In this document: in pieces, positions 1 to 12,154 of the stretch
How the letters are laid out: every line of letters begins with the position of its first letter
Numbering within the stretch: position 1 is the first letter of the stretch
DNA from: Stenotrophomonas sepilia
GTDB taxonomy: Bacteria > Pseudomonadota > Gammaproteobacteria > Xanthomonadales > Xanthomonadaceae
Direction: 5' to 3'
Assembly: GCF_003244875.1 (NCBI RefSeq)
Contig: NZ_LXXZ01000098.1
Coordinates: 34,048 to 98,047 of the forward strand
Length of the DNA stretch: 64,000 nucleotides
The notes under the pieces: generated by a model
What the model was told of the DNA's origin: nothing
The model's database searches: none
What the model saw: the letters and a program-made list of their open reading frames with translations, nothing else
Program-made: the position numbers and the translations under genes

Positions 1-148
1 GTGATCGTTGAGACGTGCGACATCCTGCTCCCCTCTAGAAGACGACGTGACGTAAATCATTGATATGCATGGCCGGGACCTGCGGTCCGGGCGCGGCAGG
101 GTGACGTTTCCCGACGCCACCGCCGGCAACGGCGAGGGTGCAATCTAG

Positions 149-213
149 CATCCCGGCCGCCGCCGCGTACAAGAGCAGTGGCCGGGATGGGCAACGGCGG
201 CCGTGCCGTTGCC
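149..213. repeat. Tandem hairpins at the left edge, 3' of yqhA-like gene
   Basis: Bases 1-223 carry no convincing gene. Two perfect inverted repeats lie back to back: CATCCCGGCC (149-158) with GGCCGGGATG (180-189), and GGCAACGGC (190-198) with GCCGTTGCC (205-213). They sit immediately past the stop of the minus-strand gene, so they could stop or stabilise its transcript. No T-run follows, so a classical intrinsic terminator is not supported. Confidence 0.5.
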
Positions 214-223
214 GGCGCCGACC

Positions 224-844
224 TCAGTGGTCGTGCGCCTTGTCGTGCGACTTGCTGTGGCCGTTGGACATCAGCTTGTCGGTCCAGGCGATGCCGATCG
301 CCGACAGGATGAACACGCAGTGGATGATGGTCTGCCACAGCACGCCTTCCTGAGTCAGCATCGAGCAGCGGGCGACACCGATGTTGGCGGCGGCCACGCT
401 CATCTGCTCCGGCGTGCACAGCGGGATGCCATTCAGTGCGCCACTGGCGATGAAGGTCTTCAGCAGGTGGATCGAGGAGATGCCGATGATCGCCATCGCC
501 AGCTTCACCTTCAGCACGCTGGCGTTGACGTGGCTCAGCCATTCCGGCTGGTCCGGGTGGCCTTCCAGGCGCAGGCGCGAGACGAAGGTCTCGTAGCCGC
601 CGACGATCACCATCACCAGCAGGTTGGAGATCATCACCACGTCGATCAGGCCCAGCACGATCAGCATGATCTGCTGCTCGCCCATCGACACCGAATGCGA
701 GATCAGGTGCCACAGTTCCTTGCCGAACAGGAACACGTAGACGCACTGCGCCACGATCAGGCCCAGGTACAGCGGCAGCTGCAGCCAGCGCGAGGCGAAG
801 ATCAGCGTGGACAACGGGGAGAGCGGCGGGCGGTTTGCACTCAT
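224..844 (-). CDS. yqhA: YqhA/UPF0114 family inner-membrane protein
   Basis: This is a 206-residue hydrophobic protein with about four membrane segments (near residues 24-44, 58-80, 114-132 and 174-192). Its spacing and sequence recall the YqhA (UPF0114, TIGR00645) family, whose function is not established. The tail is His/Asp-rich (ends SHDKAHDH), which could bind metal, but that is inference. The ATG at 844 is chosen because the protein then begins [10 protein letters not shown] and the first helix follows soon after. An in-frame ATG 20 codons upstream would add an unlikely polar leader. E. coli YqhA is shorter (about 164 residues). The gene diverges from the glutathione transferase gene with only 112 bases between, so the two promoters must be close together. 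Confidence 0.8.
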   Translation of the reverse strand: MSANRPPLSPLSTLIFASRWLQLPLYLGLIVAQCVYVFLFGKELWHLISHSVSMGEQQIMLIVLGLIDVVMISNLLVMVIVGGYETFVSRLRLEGHPDQPEWLSHVNASVLKVKLAMAIIGISSIHLLKTFIASGALNGIPLCTPEQMSVAAANIGVARCSMLTQEGVLWQTIIHCVFILSAIGIAWTDKLMSNGHSKSHDKAHDH

Positions 845-956
845 GCGGGGGATGCTGCGTTTCGGGGGAGAGGCGAGGTTACCGGCCCGCCATGACGGTG
901 CCAACCCAACTCACGCACTAGACTTCAGGTTCCTTTCCACACCCCGAGCCGACGCC

Positions 957-1646
957 ATGATCGACCTGTATTACTGGCCCACCCCGAACGGCCATAAAGT
1001 GACCCTGCTGTTGGAGGAAACCGGCCTGGAATACCGCATCCACCCGGTCAACATCGGCTCGGGTGACCAGTTCAAGCCGGAATTCCTCGCCATTTCGCCC
1101 AACAACAAGATGCCGGCCATCGTCGACCACGCCCCGGCCGACGGCGGCGCCCCGCAGAGCGTGTTCGAGTCCGGTGCGATCCTGCTGTACCTGGCCGAGA
1201 AGACCGGCCGCTTCCTGCCCAGCGATCCGCGCGGCCGCGTCACCACACTGGAATGGCTGTTCTGGCAGATGGCGGGCCTGGGCCCGATGAGCGGCCAGAT
1301 GGGGCATTTCAATGTGTATGCTCCGGAAAAGATCCCGTATGCGATCGAGCGCTATGACAACGAAGTGCGCCGCCTGCACGGGGTGATGGACAAGCGCCTG
1401 GCCCAGCACGCCTTCCTGGCCGGCGACGCGTACACCATCGCCGACATGGCCAGCTACCCGTGGGTCGGCGCCTACGACACGCTGCCGGTGGACTTCGCCG
1501 CGTTCCCCAACCTCAAGCGCTGGCACGAGGCCATCGCCGCGCGCCCGGCCACCCAGCGCGCCTATGCGCTGCGCCAGCAGGTGAACCCGAACGCCGGCAA
1601 GCCGCTCAGCGACGAAGAACGCAAGCACCTGTTCGGCCAGCGCTGA
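957..1646 (+). CDS. yfcG: Glutathione S-transferase, YfcG-like disulfide-bond oxidoreductase
   Basis: The 229-residue protein has an N-terminal thioredoxin-fold GST domain (about 1-85) and an all-helical C-terminal domain (about 90-205). The opening MIDLYYWPTPNGHKVTLLLE and the following SPNNKMPAIVD closely match E. coli YfcG. That protein binds glutathione and GSSG and reduces small disulfides, with a Thr/Asn pair near the N-terminus instead of a catalytic Cys or Ser; the TPNG here fits. A cytosolic location is expected because no signal is visible. The ATG at 957 is the family start; longer in-frame reading from 807 is not supported by homology. It stands alone, with a hairpin repeat just past its stop. 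Confidence 0.9.
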   Translation: MIDLYYWPTPNGHKVTLLLEETGLEYRIHPVNIGSGDQFKPEFLAISPNNKMPAIVDHAPADGGAPQSVFESGAILLYLAEKTGRFLPSDPRGRVTTLEWLFWQMAGLGPMSGQMGHFNVYAPEKIPYAIERYDNEVRRLHGVMDKRLAQHAFLAGDAYTIADMASYPWVGAYDTLPVDFAAFPNLKRWHEAIAARPATQRAYALRQQVNPNAGKPLSDEERKHLFGQR

Positions 1647-1665
1647 CCCCGGCATCTGAAGGTGG

Positions 1666-1686
1666 GTGCCGACCGTTGGTCGGCAC
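1666..1686. repeat. SMAG-like hairpin (GTGCCGACC / GGTCGGCAC)
   Basis: Nine-base perfect arms around GTT, preceded by GGTGG. The same hairpin type recurs at 36362-36381 and, with base changes, at 17207-17226 and 9804-9823. It lies 20 bases after the GST stop. Confidence 0.7.
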
Positions 1687-1749
1687 TCGTCCGCACCGCT
1701 TATGGGCAGAAGGTCATGCTGCCTTCCCGCACGGGCTTGGTTAGGATGA

Positions 1750-4032
<2,283 letters not shown>

Positions 4033-4057
4033 TGCACAAACGGGAAGGAGCCCGCCG

Positions 4058-4573
4058 ATGACACTGCCGCCGCCGATTCCCACCCATGGCCCGAAGCCTG
4101 CCGGCTGGTGGTCCCGTCACTGGCGCTGGGCGATGCCGCTGGCCGTGCTGCTGGTGTTGGCCGGTGCCGGTGGCGTGGTGGCCTGGAGCGTGCTGCGCTG
4201 GAGCGAGGCGGCACGCGAGAGCCCGCCGATGCGCGAGGCGATGCGCCGCGCCGGATGCAGCATCGAACTGGTGGAAGCCTTCGGCGAGCCGCTGCGTGCC
4301 GAATCGATGCCGCTGGGCAGCATGCAGACCGCGATCAATGGCCAGCGCGACGTCGGCCTGACCGTGGCCCTGGAAGGCCCGCGCGCGCACGGCCGGCTTT
4401 TCGTGAAGGGCACCCGCAGCGACGACGTCTGGGACTATCCGGTGATGTATGTGCTGGGCGAGAACAAGCAGACGTTCGACCTGACCGCGCTGGATGATGA
4501 TGAGGCCGCGCAGGAATGCGAGCTGCAGGCCTGCCGCGAACGCGGCGAATGCCCGCTGGCCGCGGCGTTGTGA
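4058..4573 (+). CDS. Membrane-anchored protein with a Coa1-like domain
   Basis: A 171-residue protein with one membrane helix (about residues 26-46) and a soluble C-terminal domain. The segment with GRLFVKGTR, DDVWDYPVMYVL and TFDLTAL resembles the Coa1 (cytochrome oxidase assembly factor 1/Tim21-like) domain seen in many small bacterial anchored proteins. The assignment is from pattern memory and is moderate. A function in oxidase assembly has not been shown for the bacterial members. The last residues hold three Cys (CELQACRERGEC). It starts 25 bases after the DPP-IV stop and may share its transcript; a GGAAGGAG ribosome site precedes the ATG. Confidence 0.6.
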   Translation: MTLPPPIPTHGPKPAGWWSRHWRWAMPLAVLLVLAGAGGVVAWSVLRWSEAARESPPMREAMRRAGCSIELVEAFGEPLRAESMPLGSMQTAINGQRDVGLTVALEGPRAHGRLFVKGTRSDDVWDYPVMYVLGENKQTFDLTALDDDEAAQECELQACRERGECPLAAAL

Positions 4574-4640
4574 CCTCCGGCCGATTGTCGCCACAGCGCT
4601 GAGCGCGTAGGGTGCGGGCAACCCTGTCCTGGAGTGCACC

Positions 4641-6440
4641 ATGAAGCCGATCGCGTTGGCCGTTGCCCTGGCCCTGACTGCCGCCCCGCTGATGTCCGCA
4701 CCGCCGGCGCTGGCGGCACCCGCCACCAAGGCCGCTACTCCGGCCAGCCCGGCCTGGGTGGCCCGCAGCAACGCATTGGCGCAGATCCTGCTCGATGCGC
4801 AGGGCCCGTTCCAGCCGGAAGAAACCGGCTTCTTCGGCGTGCCCGGCTATGACGACAAGGTGGCCGACCTCGGTGCGGACAACGGCAAGCGCTACCGCGC
4901 GGCGATGGCCAAGGCGCGCGACGAACTGAAGGCGAAGCTGGCCACCGAGCAGGATCCCAACGTCCGCCAGGACCTGGAGATCATGATCCACGCCGCCAAC
5001 CAGAACATCGAAGGCAGTGAGCTCAACGAGAAGTACCTGCTGCCATGGAGTGACGCGCCGCAGACCATCTTCAGCGGCCTCAACCTGCTGCTGTCCGACC
5101 AGGTGCCGGCCGAGCGCCGGGCCAAGGCGATCGACCGCCTCAAGGCCTACGCCGGGCTGCAGCCGGGTGGCACCGCGTTCACCACGCTGGCCCGCCAGCG
5201 TTACGAAGAGCGCTTGAAGGACGGCAGCCTGCTGCAGCCGACGAAGATCGAAGTGCAGCAATCGCTGGACAACGTCGAGACGTACATCACCGGCATCGAG
5301 TCGCTGCTGAAGAAGTACCAGATCGCCGGCGCCGATGAGGCAATGAAGGCCCTAGCCGGGCAGATGAAGGATTACGCCAGCTGGACGCGCACGACCGTGC
5401 TGCCAAAGGCACGCACCGACGCGCGCCTGCCGGCGCCGCTGTACGCCTACCAGCTCAAGCAGGTCGGCATCGATATCGACCCGAAGCTGCTGATGCAGCG
5501 CGCGCAGCTGGAGTTCATGGAAACCCGCTCGGCGATGCAGCAGCTGGCGCCGCTGGTGGTGAAGGACAAGGGCCTGAAGGTGGCCGATCCGAGCGACCCG
5601 GTGGCGGTGATCCGCGCGCTGAAGGCCGACAAGATCGCCGACGACCAGCTGGAAGGCCACTACCGCAAGGTGATCGATGCGATCGATCCGCTGATCCGCG
5701 AGCATGCCATCGTCGATGTACCCAAGCGCGCCATGCAGATGCGCCTGGGTTCGGCCGCCGAGAGCGCGGCCAGCCCGGCCCCGCATTTCCTGCCGGCGCC
5801 GCTGGTCAACAACACCGGGCAGCAGGGCACCTTCGTGCTGCCGCTGGGCAACCCGGCGGCGGGCCCGGGCGCACAATACGACGATTTCAACTTCGGTGCG
5901 GCGGCGTGGACGCTGAGCGCGCATGAAGGCCGCCCCGGCCACGAGCTGCAGTTCACCGCGATGGTCGAGCGTGGTGTCTCGCTGGCGCGCACCATGTTCG
6001 CGTTCAATTCGGTGAACGTTGAAGGCTGGGCGCTGTATGCCGAGGCCGAGATGGTGCCGTACGAGCCGCTGGACGGGCAGATGATCGCCCTGCAGTTCCG
6101 CCTGCTGCGGGCCGCACGCGCAATGCTTGACCCGATGCTCAATCTCGGCCTGACCGACCGCGCCAACGGCGAGCGCGTGCTGATGGAGCAGGTCGGCCTG
6201 TCCAAGGCGATGGCCACCCAGGAACTGGACCGCTACATGGTGCGCATGCCGGGCCAGGCGGGCAGCTACTTCTATGGCTACACCCGTATCCTGGAACTGC
6301 GCATGCAGACCGAGCTGGCACTGGGCGCGAAGTTCGACCGCCTGGCGTTCAACAACTTCCTGCTCGACCAGGGCCTGCTGCCGCCGGACCAGCTGGCCGA
6401 TGCGGTGAACAAGGTGTTCGTGCCGAAGTACAAGCGCTGA
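4641..6440 (+). CDS. DUF885 family protein, putative secreted metallopeptidase-like
   Basis: A 599-residue protein with a signal peptide (MKPIALAVALALTAAPLMSA, cleavage after about residue 25, PALA). The body is the DUF885 fold. The diagnostic HEGRPGHELQF near residue 428 resembles a metal-binding HExxxxH-like motif, and EGWALYAEAEM follows about 35 residues later; both are conserved in the family. Members are often annotated as X-Pro dipeptidyl peptidases or metallopeptidases, but the reaction is poorly established. Length is normal for the family. A good ribosome site (CTGGAG) lies before the ATG. It follows the Coa1-like gene after 67 bases and is followed by an inverted SMAG dimer. Confidence 0.85.
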   Translation: MKPIALAVALALTAAPLMSAPPALAAPATKAATPASPAWVARSNALAQILLDAQGPFQPEETGFFGVPGYDDKVADLGADNGKRYRAAMAKARDELKAKLATEQDPNVRQDLEIMIHAANQNIEGSELNEKYLLPWSDAPQTIFSGLNLLLSDQVPAERRAKAIDRLKAYAGLQPGGTAFTTLARQRYEERLKDGSLLQPTKIEVQQSLDNVETYITGIESLLKKYQIAGADEAMKALAGQMKDYASWTRTTVLPKARTDARLPAPLYAYQLKQVGIDIDPKLLMQRAQLEFMETRSAMQQLAPLVVKDKGLKVADPSDPVAVIRALKADKIADDQLEGHYRKVIDAIDPLIREHAIVDVPKRAMQMRLGSAAESAASPAPHFLPAPLVNNTGQQGTFVLPLGNPAAGPGAQYDDFNFGAAAWTLSAHEGRPGHELQFTAMVERGVSLARTMFAFNSVNVEGWALYAEAEMVPYEPLDGQMIALQFRLLRAARAMLDPMLNLGLTDRANGERVLMEQVGLSKAMATQELDRYMVRMPGQAGSYFYGYTRILELRMQTELALGAKFDRLAFNNFLLDQGLLPPDQLADAVNKVFVPKYKR

Positions 6441-6449
6441 ACCCCTCCG

Positions 6450-6525
6450 GTAGTGCCGGCCGCTGGCCGGCATTCCCCTGGCGTAGAGAGGATTCCTGAG
6501 GTTGCCGGCCAGCGGCCGGCACTAC
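6450..6525. repeat. SMAG inverted dimer
   Basis: The left unit is GTAG then TGCCGGCCGCTGGCCGGCA (6450-6472). The right unit is its exact reverse complement, ending CTAC (6503-6525), with a 30-base spacer. This is the SMAG arrangement described for S. maltophilia: two facing GTAG hairpins between genes. It lies between the DUF885 gene and a convergent lipoprotein gene. Confidence 0.9.
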
Positions 6526-6544
6526 CCGCGGTGAGGCTGCCGCG

Positions 6545-7009
6545 TCACCGCTGCGGTTGCGGCGTGATCACCTGGGTCGGCAACCGTGCCGGCGGTTCCG
6601 GATTGGGTACCCAGATCGCCACGCCGGCGGCGCGCTTCTGCGTGGTCGGAATACCGATGCCGACGCCACCCCCCACATGCGAGCCAAAGGTGCCGGCACC
6701 CACCGACATGCCGACCGGCGAGCCGCTGCTGCCCACGCCCATCAGCACCACGCCATTGGCGCCCAGTGCCGCCGCTTCACGCTTCAGGCGTGCCACCGCG
6801 GCGTCGGTCTGGCCCTGCGTGCCGAAGCCCACGGCAGATGCCGATTCCAGCTGCGCGATTTCCTGCGAGCCGGCCGGTGGCGTGGAATAGATCTGCACCA
6901 GTGCCGGATCGATCGGCGCGCGGGCGCGCCCCAGCATGACCTTGGAGGTGCTGGCACAACCGGCGGCGACCAGCAGGATGGCCGCCAGCGCGGCCCAACG
7001 GATGTTCAT
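6545..7009 (-). CDS. Small glycine-rich lipoprotein, function unknown
   Basis: A 154-residue protein with a lipoprotein signal (MNIRWAALAAILLVAAGC, lipid-modified Cys18). The mature part has one short conserved-looking stretch with a long helix (residues about 60-95, ending ALGANGVVLMGV), then a glycine-rich segment (GAGTFGSHVGGGVGIGI). The first part resembles small proteins that detect or present surface patches (DUF4156/YbjQ-like in feel), but I cannot assign a family. The ATG at 7009 is picked because it starts the signal; the frame stays open 32 codons further. It converges with the DUF885 gene. Confidence 0.75.
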   Translation of the reverse strand: MNIRWAALAAILLVAAGCASTSKVMLGRARAPIDPALVQIYSTPPAGSQEIAQLESASAVGFGTQGQTDAAVARLKREAAALGANGVVLMGVGSSGSPVGMSVGAGTFGSHVGGGVGIGIPTTQKRAAGVAIWVPNPEPPARLPTQVITPQPQR

Positions 7010-7195
7010 GGCACGACCCCTGTAGGACTGGTTGCGATCTTCGGTGGGCCACTCTGAATCGGCGCCAACACCCGGGCCCGGGCACCCACGGCAGCACGCT
7101 AGCACGCGTCGGGTGACAGCCCCGCCAACGGCAGTAGGCGGCGACCGCGTGAACGACTATGGTGGACAGACAGGAACCAACTGCGGGAGAGCGGA

Positions 7196-7444
7196 ATGGG
7201 CGTGATCAGTCTTTTGTGGGGCGTACTGGCGCTGTTGTGGATGATCCTGGCGCTGATTCCGCTGCTTGGCTGGGGCAACTGGTTCCTGATCCCGTTCGCC
7301 GCCGTCGGCGCGGTGATCGCCGCGCTGGGCATCCTGTTTACCCACCCGACCAAGCGCGGTCGGGCCTGGGCCGGGCTGGTGCTGAACGGCATCGTGGTGG
7401 TGGTCGGCATCCTGCGCCTGGGCCTGGGCGGCGGCGTGATCTGA
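7196..7444 (+). CDS. Small two- or three-helix membrane protein
   Basis: An 82-residue, very hydrophobic protein. Likely helices span residues 4-24, 27-46 and 58-75, with a basic loop (THPTKRGRAW) between the last two that should face the cytoplasm. No motif points to a function. It has a ribosome site (GGGAGAG) eight bases before the ATG and strong third-position GC, which argue that it is a real gene. It lies 123 bases ahead of the bestrophin-like gene. Confidence 0.65.
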   Translation: MGVISLLWGVLALLWMILALIPLLGWGNWFLIPFAAVGAVIAALGILFTHPTKRGRAWAGLVLNGIVVVVGILRLGLGGGVI

Positions 7445-7567
7445 ATCCCGGCGCCGGGTGCGACAGGGCGTCGCAGGCGCACGGCCGGTGGCCGGGCAGG
7501 GGCGTACAATGAGCGGCTGCGCGAGCCCCCCGCGTGCCTGTGATTCCGCGCCTGGCGCGGCTGCCCG

Positions 7568-9494
<1,927 letters not shown>

Positions 9495-9526
9495 CAATAG
9501 CGCCACGATAGACGGAGGACTGCGCG

Positions 9527-9796
9527 ATGGGACCCGAACTGGGATGGATGCAATGGCTGATCTGGGGTACCGGTGTCCTGGTGTTCGGTGCCATCATCGT
9601 CGGTGTCTTCATCGCTGCCTGGCGGGCGGGCAAGCGCCCGCCGGAGCAGCTTTCCGCCGCTCGCCACGTAGCCCGTGAGCAGGCCCTGCCGGACAGCGTG
9701 CAGGCCGAGCTGGCTGCGTTGAACCAGCGCAAGGACAACGGCCAGCTGAGCGAGATGGAGTACGAGCAGTTGCGCGCCAAGGTGCTGTCGCGCTGA
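9527..9796 (+). CDS. Small membrane protein with SHOCT-like C-terminus
   Basis: An 89-residue protein with one membrane helix (about 11-33) and a cytoplasmic tail. The tail ends in a short helical motif resembling the SHOCT domain (LAALNQRKDNGQLSEMEYEQ), which is found at the end of many small membrane proteins and is thought to mediate oligomerisation. GGAGG sits seven bases ahead of the ATG. It lies 32 bases after hemB and is probably on the same transcript. A SMAG cluster follows directly. Confidence 0.75.
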   Translation: MGPELGWMQWLIWGTGVLVFGAIIVGVFIAAWRAGKRPPEQLSAARHVAREQALPDSVQAELAALNQRKDNGQLSEMEYEQLRAKVLSR

Positions 9797-9803
9797 CGGG
9801 TGG

Positions 9804-9887
9804 GTGCCAACCTTGGTTGGCACTTTCCCGCATGCCAACCAAGGTTGGCATCTACCAAACGATCATCCACGCGCGGCGTGGATCTAC
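9804..9887. repeat. Cluster of three SMAG-type hairpins
   Basis: Three hairpins follow one another: GTGCCAACC/GGTTGGCAC (9804-9823), ATGCCAACC/GGTTGGCAT with CTAC (9832-9855), and ATCCACGC/GCGTGGAT with CTAC (9865-9887). The last overlaps the TAG stop codon of the minus-strand gene that ends at 9884, so the repeat supplies that stop. Confidence 0.85.
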
Positions 9888-10747
9888 CGCACGCACCCGG
9901 CCACCGCCGCCACCTTCGGCACCGCCAACCGGTACACGTCCACGCCACCGGCGCGCGGCGCCTTTGCCGCGCTGCTGGCCACCATCATCTCGCCGGGCCT
10001 GGCGTTGTCGATCACCGGCGCGCCGGTCCAGCCGCCGGCCTGGTTGAACGATAGTCCCAGCGGCTGCAGCGCCACACCGCTCCACGCACAGCCGCTGCTC
10101 CAGACCTGCGCGGTACTGCCGTGGCCGCGGCTGAACACCACGGCGCCGTCATGGCCCAGCCAGTCGCCGTCGGTCTCGTCGTCGGCGCTGTTCAGCGCGC
10201 TCAGTGCGGTGGCCGGGCCACGCACGCCCTGCGCATCCAGCGTCGCCACGAACAGGTCCCAGCCGGCGCCATGGCCCTGCTGGCGGGCAAACAACAGCTG
10301 CTTGCCATCCGCGCTCAGGGCCGGTCCGCGCTCTTCCCGGCGCCCGCCGTCACCGGCCAGCGGCTGCGCCGGGCCCAGCCGGCCATCGGAGGCCAGCGCA
10401 GCGCGGTACAGCGCCAGCGCGCCCTCGCGACCGGCCGCGAACAGCAGCCAGCGGCCGTCACGGCTGAAGTAGGGATCGCGGGCTTCACCGGCCACGCCGA
10501 CCGGCAGTGCCTGTGCCTGCTGCCAACGACCGTCGACCACGCGTGCCTCCCACAGGCTCCAGCCGGCTTCGCCGCGGCGGGCGAACACGATGCGCTGGCC
10601 ATCGGCGCTGATCGCGGCGCGGCCCTCGTCGGCGCGGGTCGAGACCACGCCCATGCCTTCGATGCCGTACTCGTTCAACGCCATCGCCACGGGGGCAGAG
10701 AGTAGACTGGCGGCAAGCACCAGCAGGGGCGGGGTGATGCGCATCAT
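9884..10747 (-). CDS. TolB-like beta-propeller protein, exported
   Basis: A 287-residue protein with a signal peptide ([20 protein letters not shown], cleavage near AMA). The body contains repeated PD40-type blades: [25 protein letters not shown] and [13 protein letters not shown]. This is the WD40-like PD40 repeat of TolB and many periplasmic propellers. Four or five blades are visible, fewer than a complete six- or seven-blade propeller, so it may be a small or shortened relative. No catalytic domain is present. Either of two adjacent ATGs (10747 or 10744) could start. The gene diverges from aroE with about 50 bases between, and its stop codon falls inside a SMAG hairpin. Confidence 0.75.
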   Translation of the reverse strand: MMRITPPLLVLAASLLSAPVAMALNEYGIEGMGVVSTRADEGRAAISADGQRIVFARRGEAGWSLWEARVVDGRWQQAQALPVGVAGEARDPYFSRDGRWLLFAAGREGALALYRAALASDGRLGPAQPLAGDGGRREERGPALSADGKQLLFARQQGHGAGWDLFVATLDAQGVRGPATALSALNSADDETDGDWLGHDGAVVFSRGHGSTAQVWSSGCAWSGVALQPLGLSFNQAGGWTGAPVIDNARPGEMMVASSAAKAPRAGGVDVYRLAVPKVAAVAGCVR

Positions 10748-10796
10748 CCGGTTCCATGCACGAACAGAGCATCAGTCTAGCCAGCTTGAGGATTCC

Positions 10797-11642
10797 ATGA
10801 CCGACCGTTACGCCGTCTTCGGACACCCCGTCGCCCATTCGAAGTCGCCGCAGATCCATGCGACGTTCGGTCGCCAGGAAGGCATCGCCATCGACTATCG
10901 CGCGATCGACCTGGCCCCGGAGGCGTTCCTGGCCGGCCTGGAGGCCTTCGCTGCCGAGGGCGGTGTCGGCGCCAACGTCACCCTGCCACACAAGGAAGCC
11001 GCGTTCTCGGCATGCACCACGCTGACCGCACGGGCGCGCCGCGCCGGCTCGGTCAACACGCTGCTGCGCAAGGGCGACCGCTGGCACGGCGACACCACCG
11101 ATGGCATCGGCCTGGTGCGCGACCTGACCGACCGCCACGGCCTGGACCTGCGTGGCCGCCGCGTGCTGATGATCGGCGCCGGTGGCTCGGCGCGCAGCGT
11201 CGCCCCGGCGCTGCTGGATGCCGGCATCACCGAACTGGTGGTGGTGAACCGCACACCGGAGCGCGCCGATGAACTGATCGACGCGATGGGCGAGCCGGGC
11301 CGCGCGATCAGCCGCTACTGGGAAGACCTGCGCGAGCTGGGCGACTTCGAACTGATCGTCAATGCCACCTCGGCCGGCCGCGACCGCGACGTCGAGTTCA
11401 AGCTGCCGCTGTCGCTGGTCAATTCGATGACCACTGCCGTCGACCTGAACTACGGCGAGGCCGCCATCGCCTTCCTGGCCTGGGCCCGTGCGGCGCAGTG
11501 CCGTAACACCGTCGACGGCTTGGGCATGCTGGTCGAGCAGGCTGCCGAGAGCTTCCTGCAGTGGCACGGCGTACGCCCGCAGACCGACGAGGTCTACCAG
11601 GCGCTGCGCCAGGGCCCGGCTGTGTTGGCCGGCGAGGACTGA
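10797..11642 (+). CDS. aroE: Shikimate dehydrogenase (NADP+)
   Basis: AroE reduces 3-dehydroshikimate to shikimate in the chorismate pathway. The 281-residue protein starts [20 protein letters not shown], where the SKS binds shikimate. It continues with [14 protein letters not shown] (catalytic Lys) and [10 protein letters not shown]...[12 protein letters not shown], then the nucleotide fold [19 protein letters not shown] with NRTPERA, the basic pocket for the NADP phosphate. The ATG at 10797 fits the family start and has TTGAGGA upstream. The next gene starts four bases after its stop. Confidence 0.97.
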   Translation: MTDRYAVFGHPVAHSKSPQIHATFGRQEGIAIDYRAIDLAPEAFLAGLEAFAAEGGVGANVTLPHKEAAFSACTTLTARARRAGSVNTLLRKGDRWHGDTTDGIGLVRDLTDRHGLDLRGRRVLMIGAGGSARSVAPALLDAGITELVVVNRTPERADELIDAMGEPGRAISRYWEDLRELGDFELIVNATSAGRDRDVEFKLPLSLVNSMTTAVDLNYGEAAIAFLAWARAAQCRNTVDGLGMLVEQAAESFLQWHGVRPQTDEVYQALRQGPAVLAGED

Positions 11643-11645
11643 TCG

Positions 11646-11999
11646 ATGGACGGCACGACCCTGATGGTGACCGTGCTGAGCATGGTCGGTGTGCGCCTGC
11701 CGGTGCTGATCGCGCTGTGCGTCGGCCTGGTCTGGGTGGTCGGTGCGCCGCGCGATGCCACCCGCACCGGCGCGCTGGTCGGCCTGCTGCTGTTGCTGTT
11801 GTCCAGCCTGGGCGGCCTGGCCGCGGGCCTCCTGCCGATGTGGCTGGTCAGCAGTGGCAACTTCAGCGCCATCTCGGGCATGAGCGCCATCTTCGGCGTG
11901 CTGCACTTCGCGCTGGCGATGGTCGAGGCCATCGGCGTGGTGCTGCTGGTGTGGGCGCTGGTGCGCCTGCTGCGGCTGCGCGGCAACGCGGTGCAGTGA
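11646..11999 (+). CDS. Hypothetical inner-membrane protein, four helices
   Basis: A 117-residue hydrophobic protein. Helices are likely near residues 5-30, 41-63, 68-88 and 90-110. No known motif is recognised. It starts only four bases after the aroE stop and probably uses the same transcript; nothing in the protein links it to shikimate metabolism. Codon use matches its neighbours, which supports a real gene. Confidence 0.65.
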   Translation: MDGTTLMVTVLSMVGVRLPVLIALCVGLVWVVGAPRDATRTGALVGLLLLLLSSLGGLAAGLLPMWLVSSGNFSAISGMSAIFGVLHFALAMVEAIGVVLLVWALVRLLRLRGNAVQ

Positions 12000-12008
12000 C
12001 ACCCCGGT

Positions 12009-12114
12009 GACGGCCCAGGGCCGTCGCCAGCAGCGTACGGTGTGTTCATCCAGCAGCCGGGCGTCGCCGCTGCCCCGTTCAGGCAGCCAGCGGCGGCGGA
12101 CATGGCCGGCCATG
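12009..12114. other. Hairpins between the aroE operon and dinG
   Basis: The 155-base gap has a 17-base palindrome GACGGCCCAGGGCCGTC (12009-12025) just after the last aroE-operon gene, consistent with a transcript-end hairpin but without a T-run. A perfect 14-base palindrome CATGGCCGGCCATG lies at 12101-12114, 40 bases before the dinG start. Its role is unknown. Confidence 0.4.
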
Positions 12115-12154
12115 CGACAATGACCGGCCCGATCCAGCCACGGTAATTCCCGGC

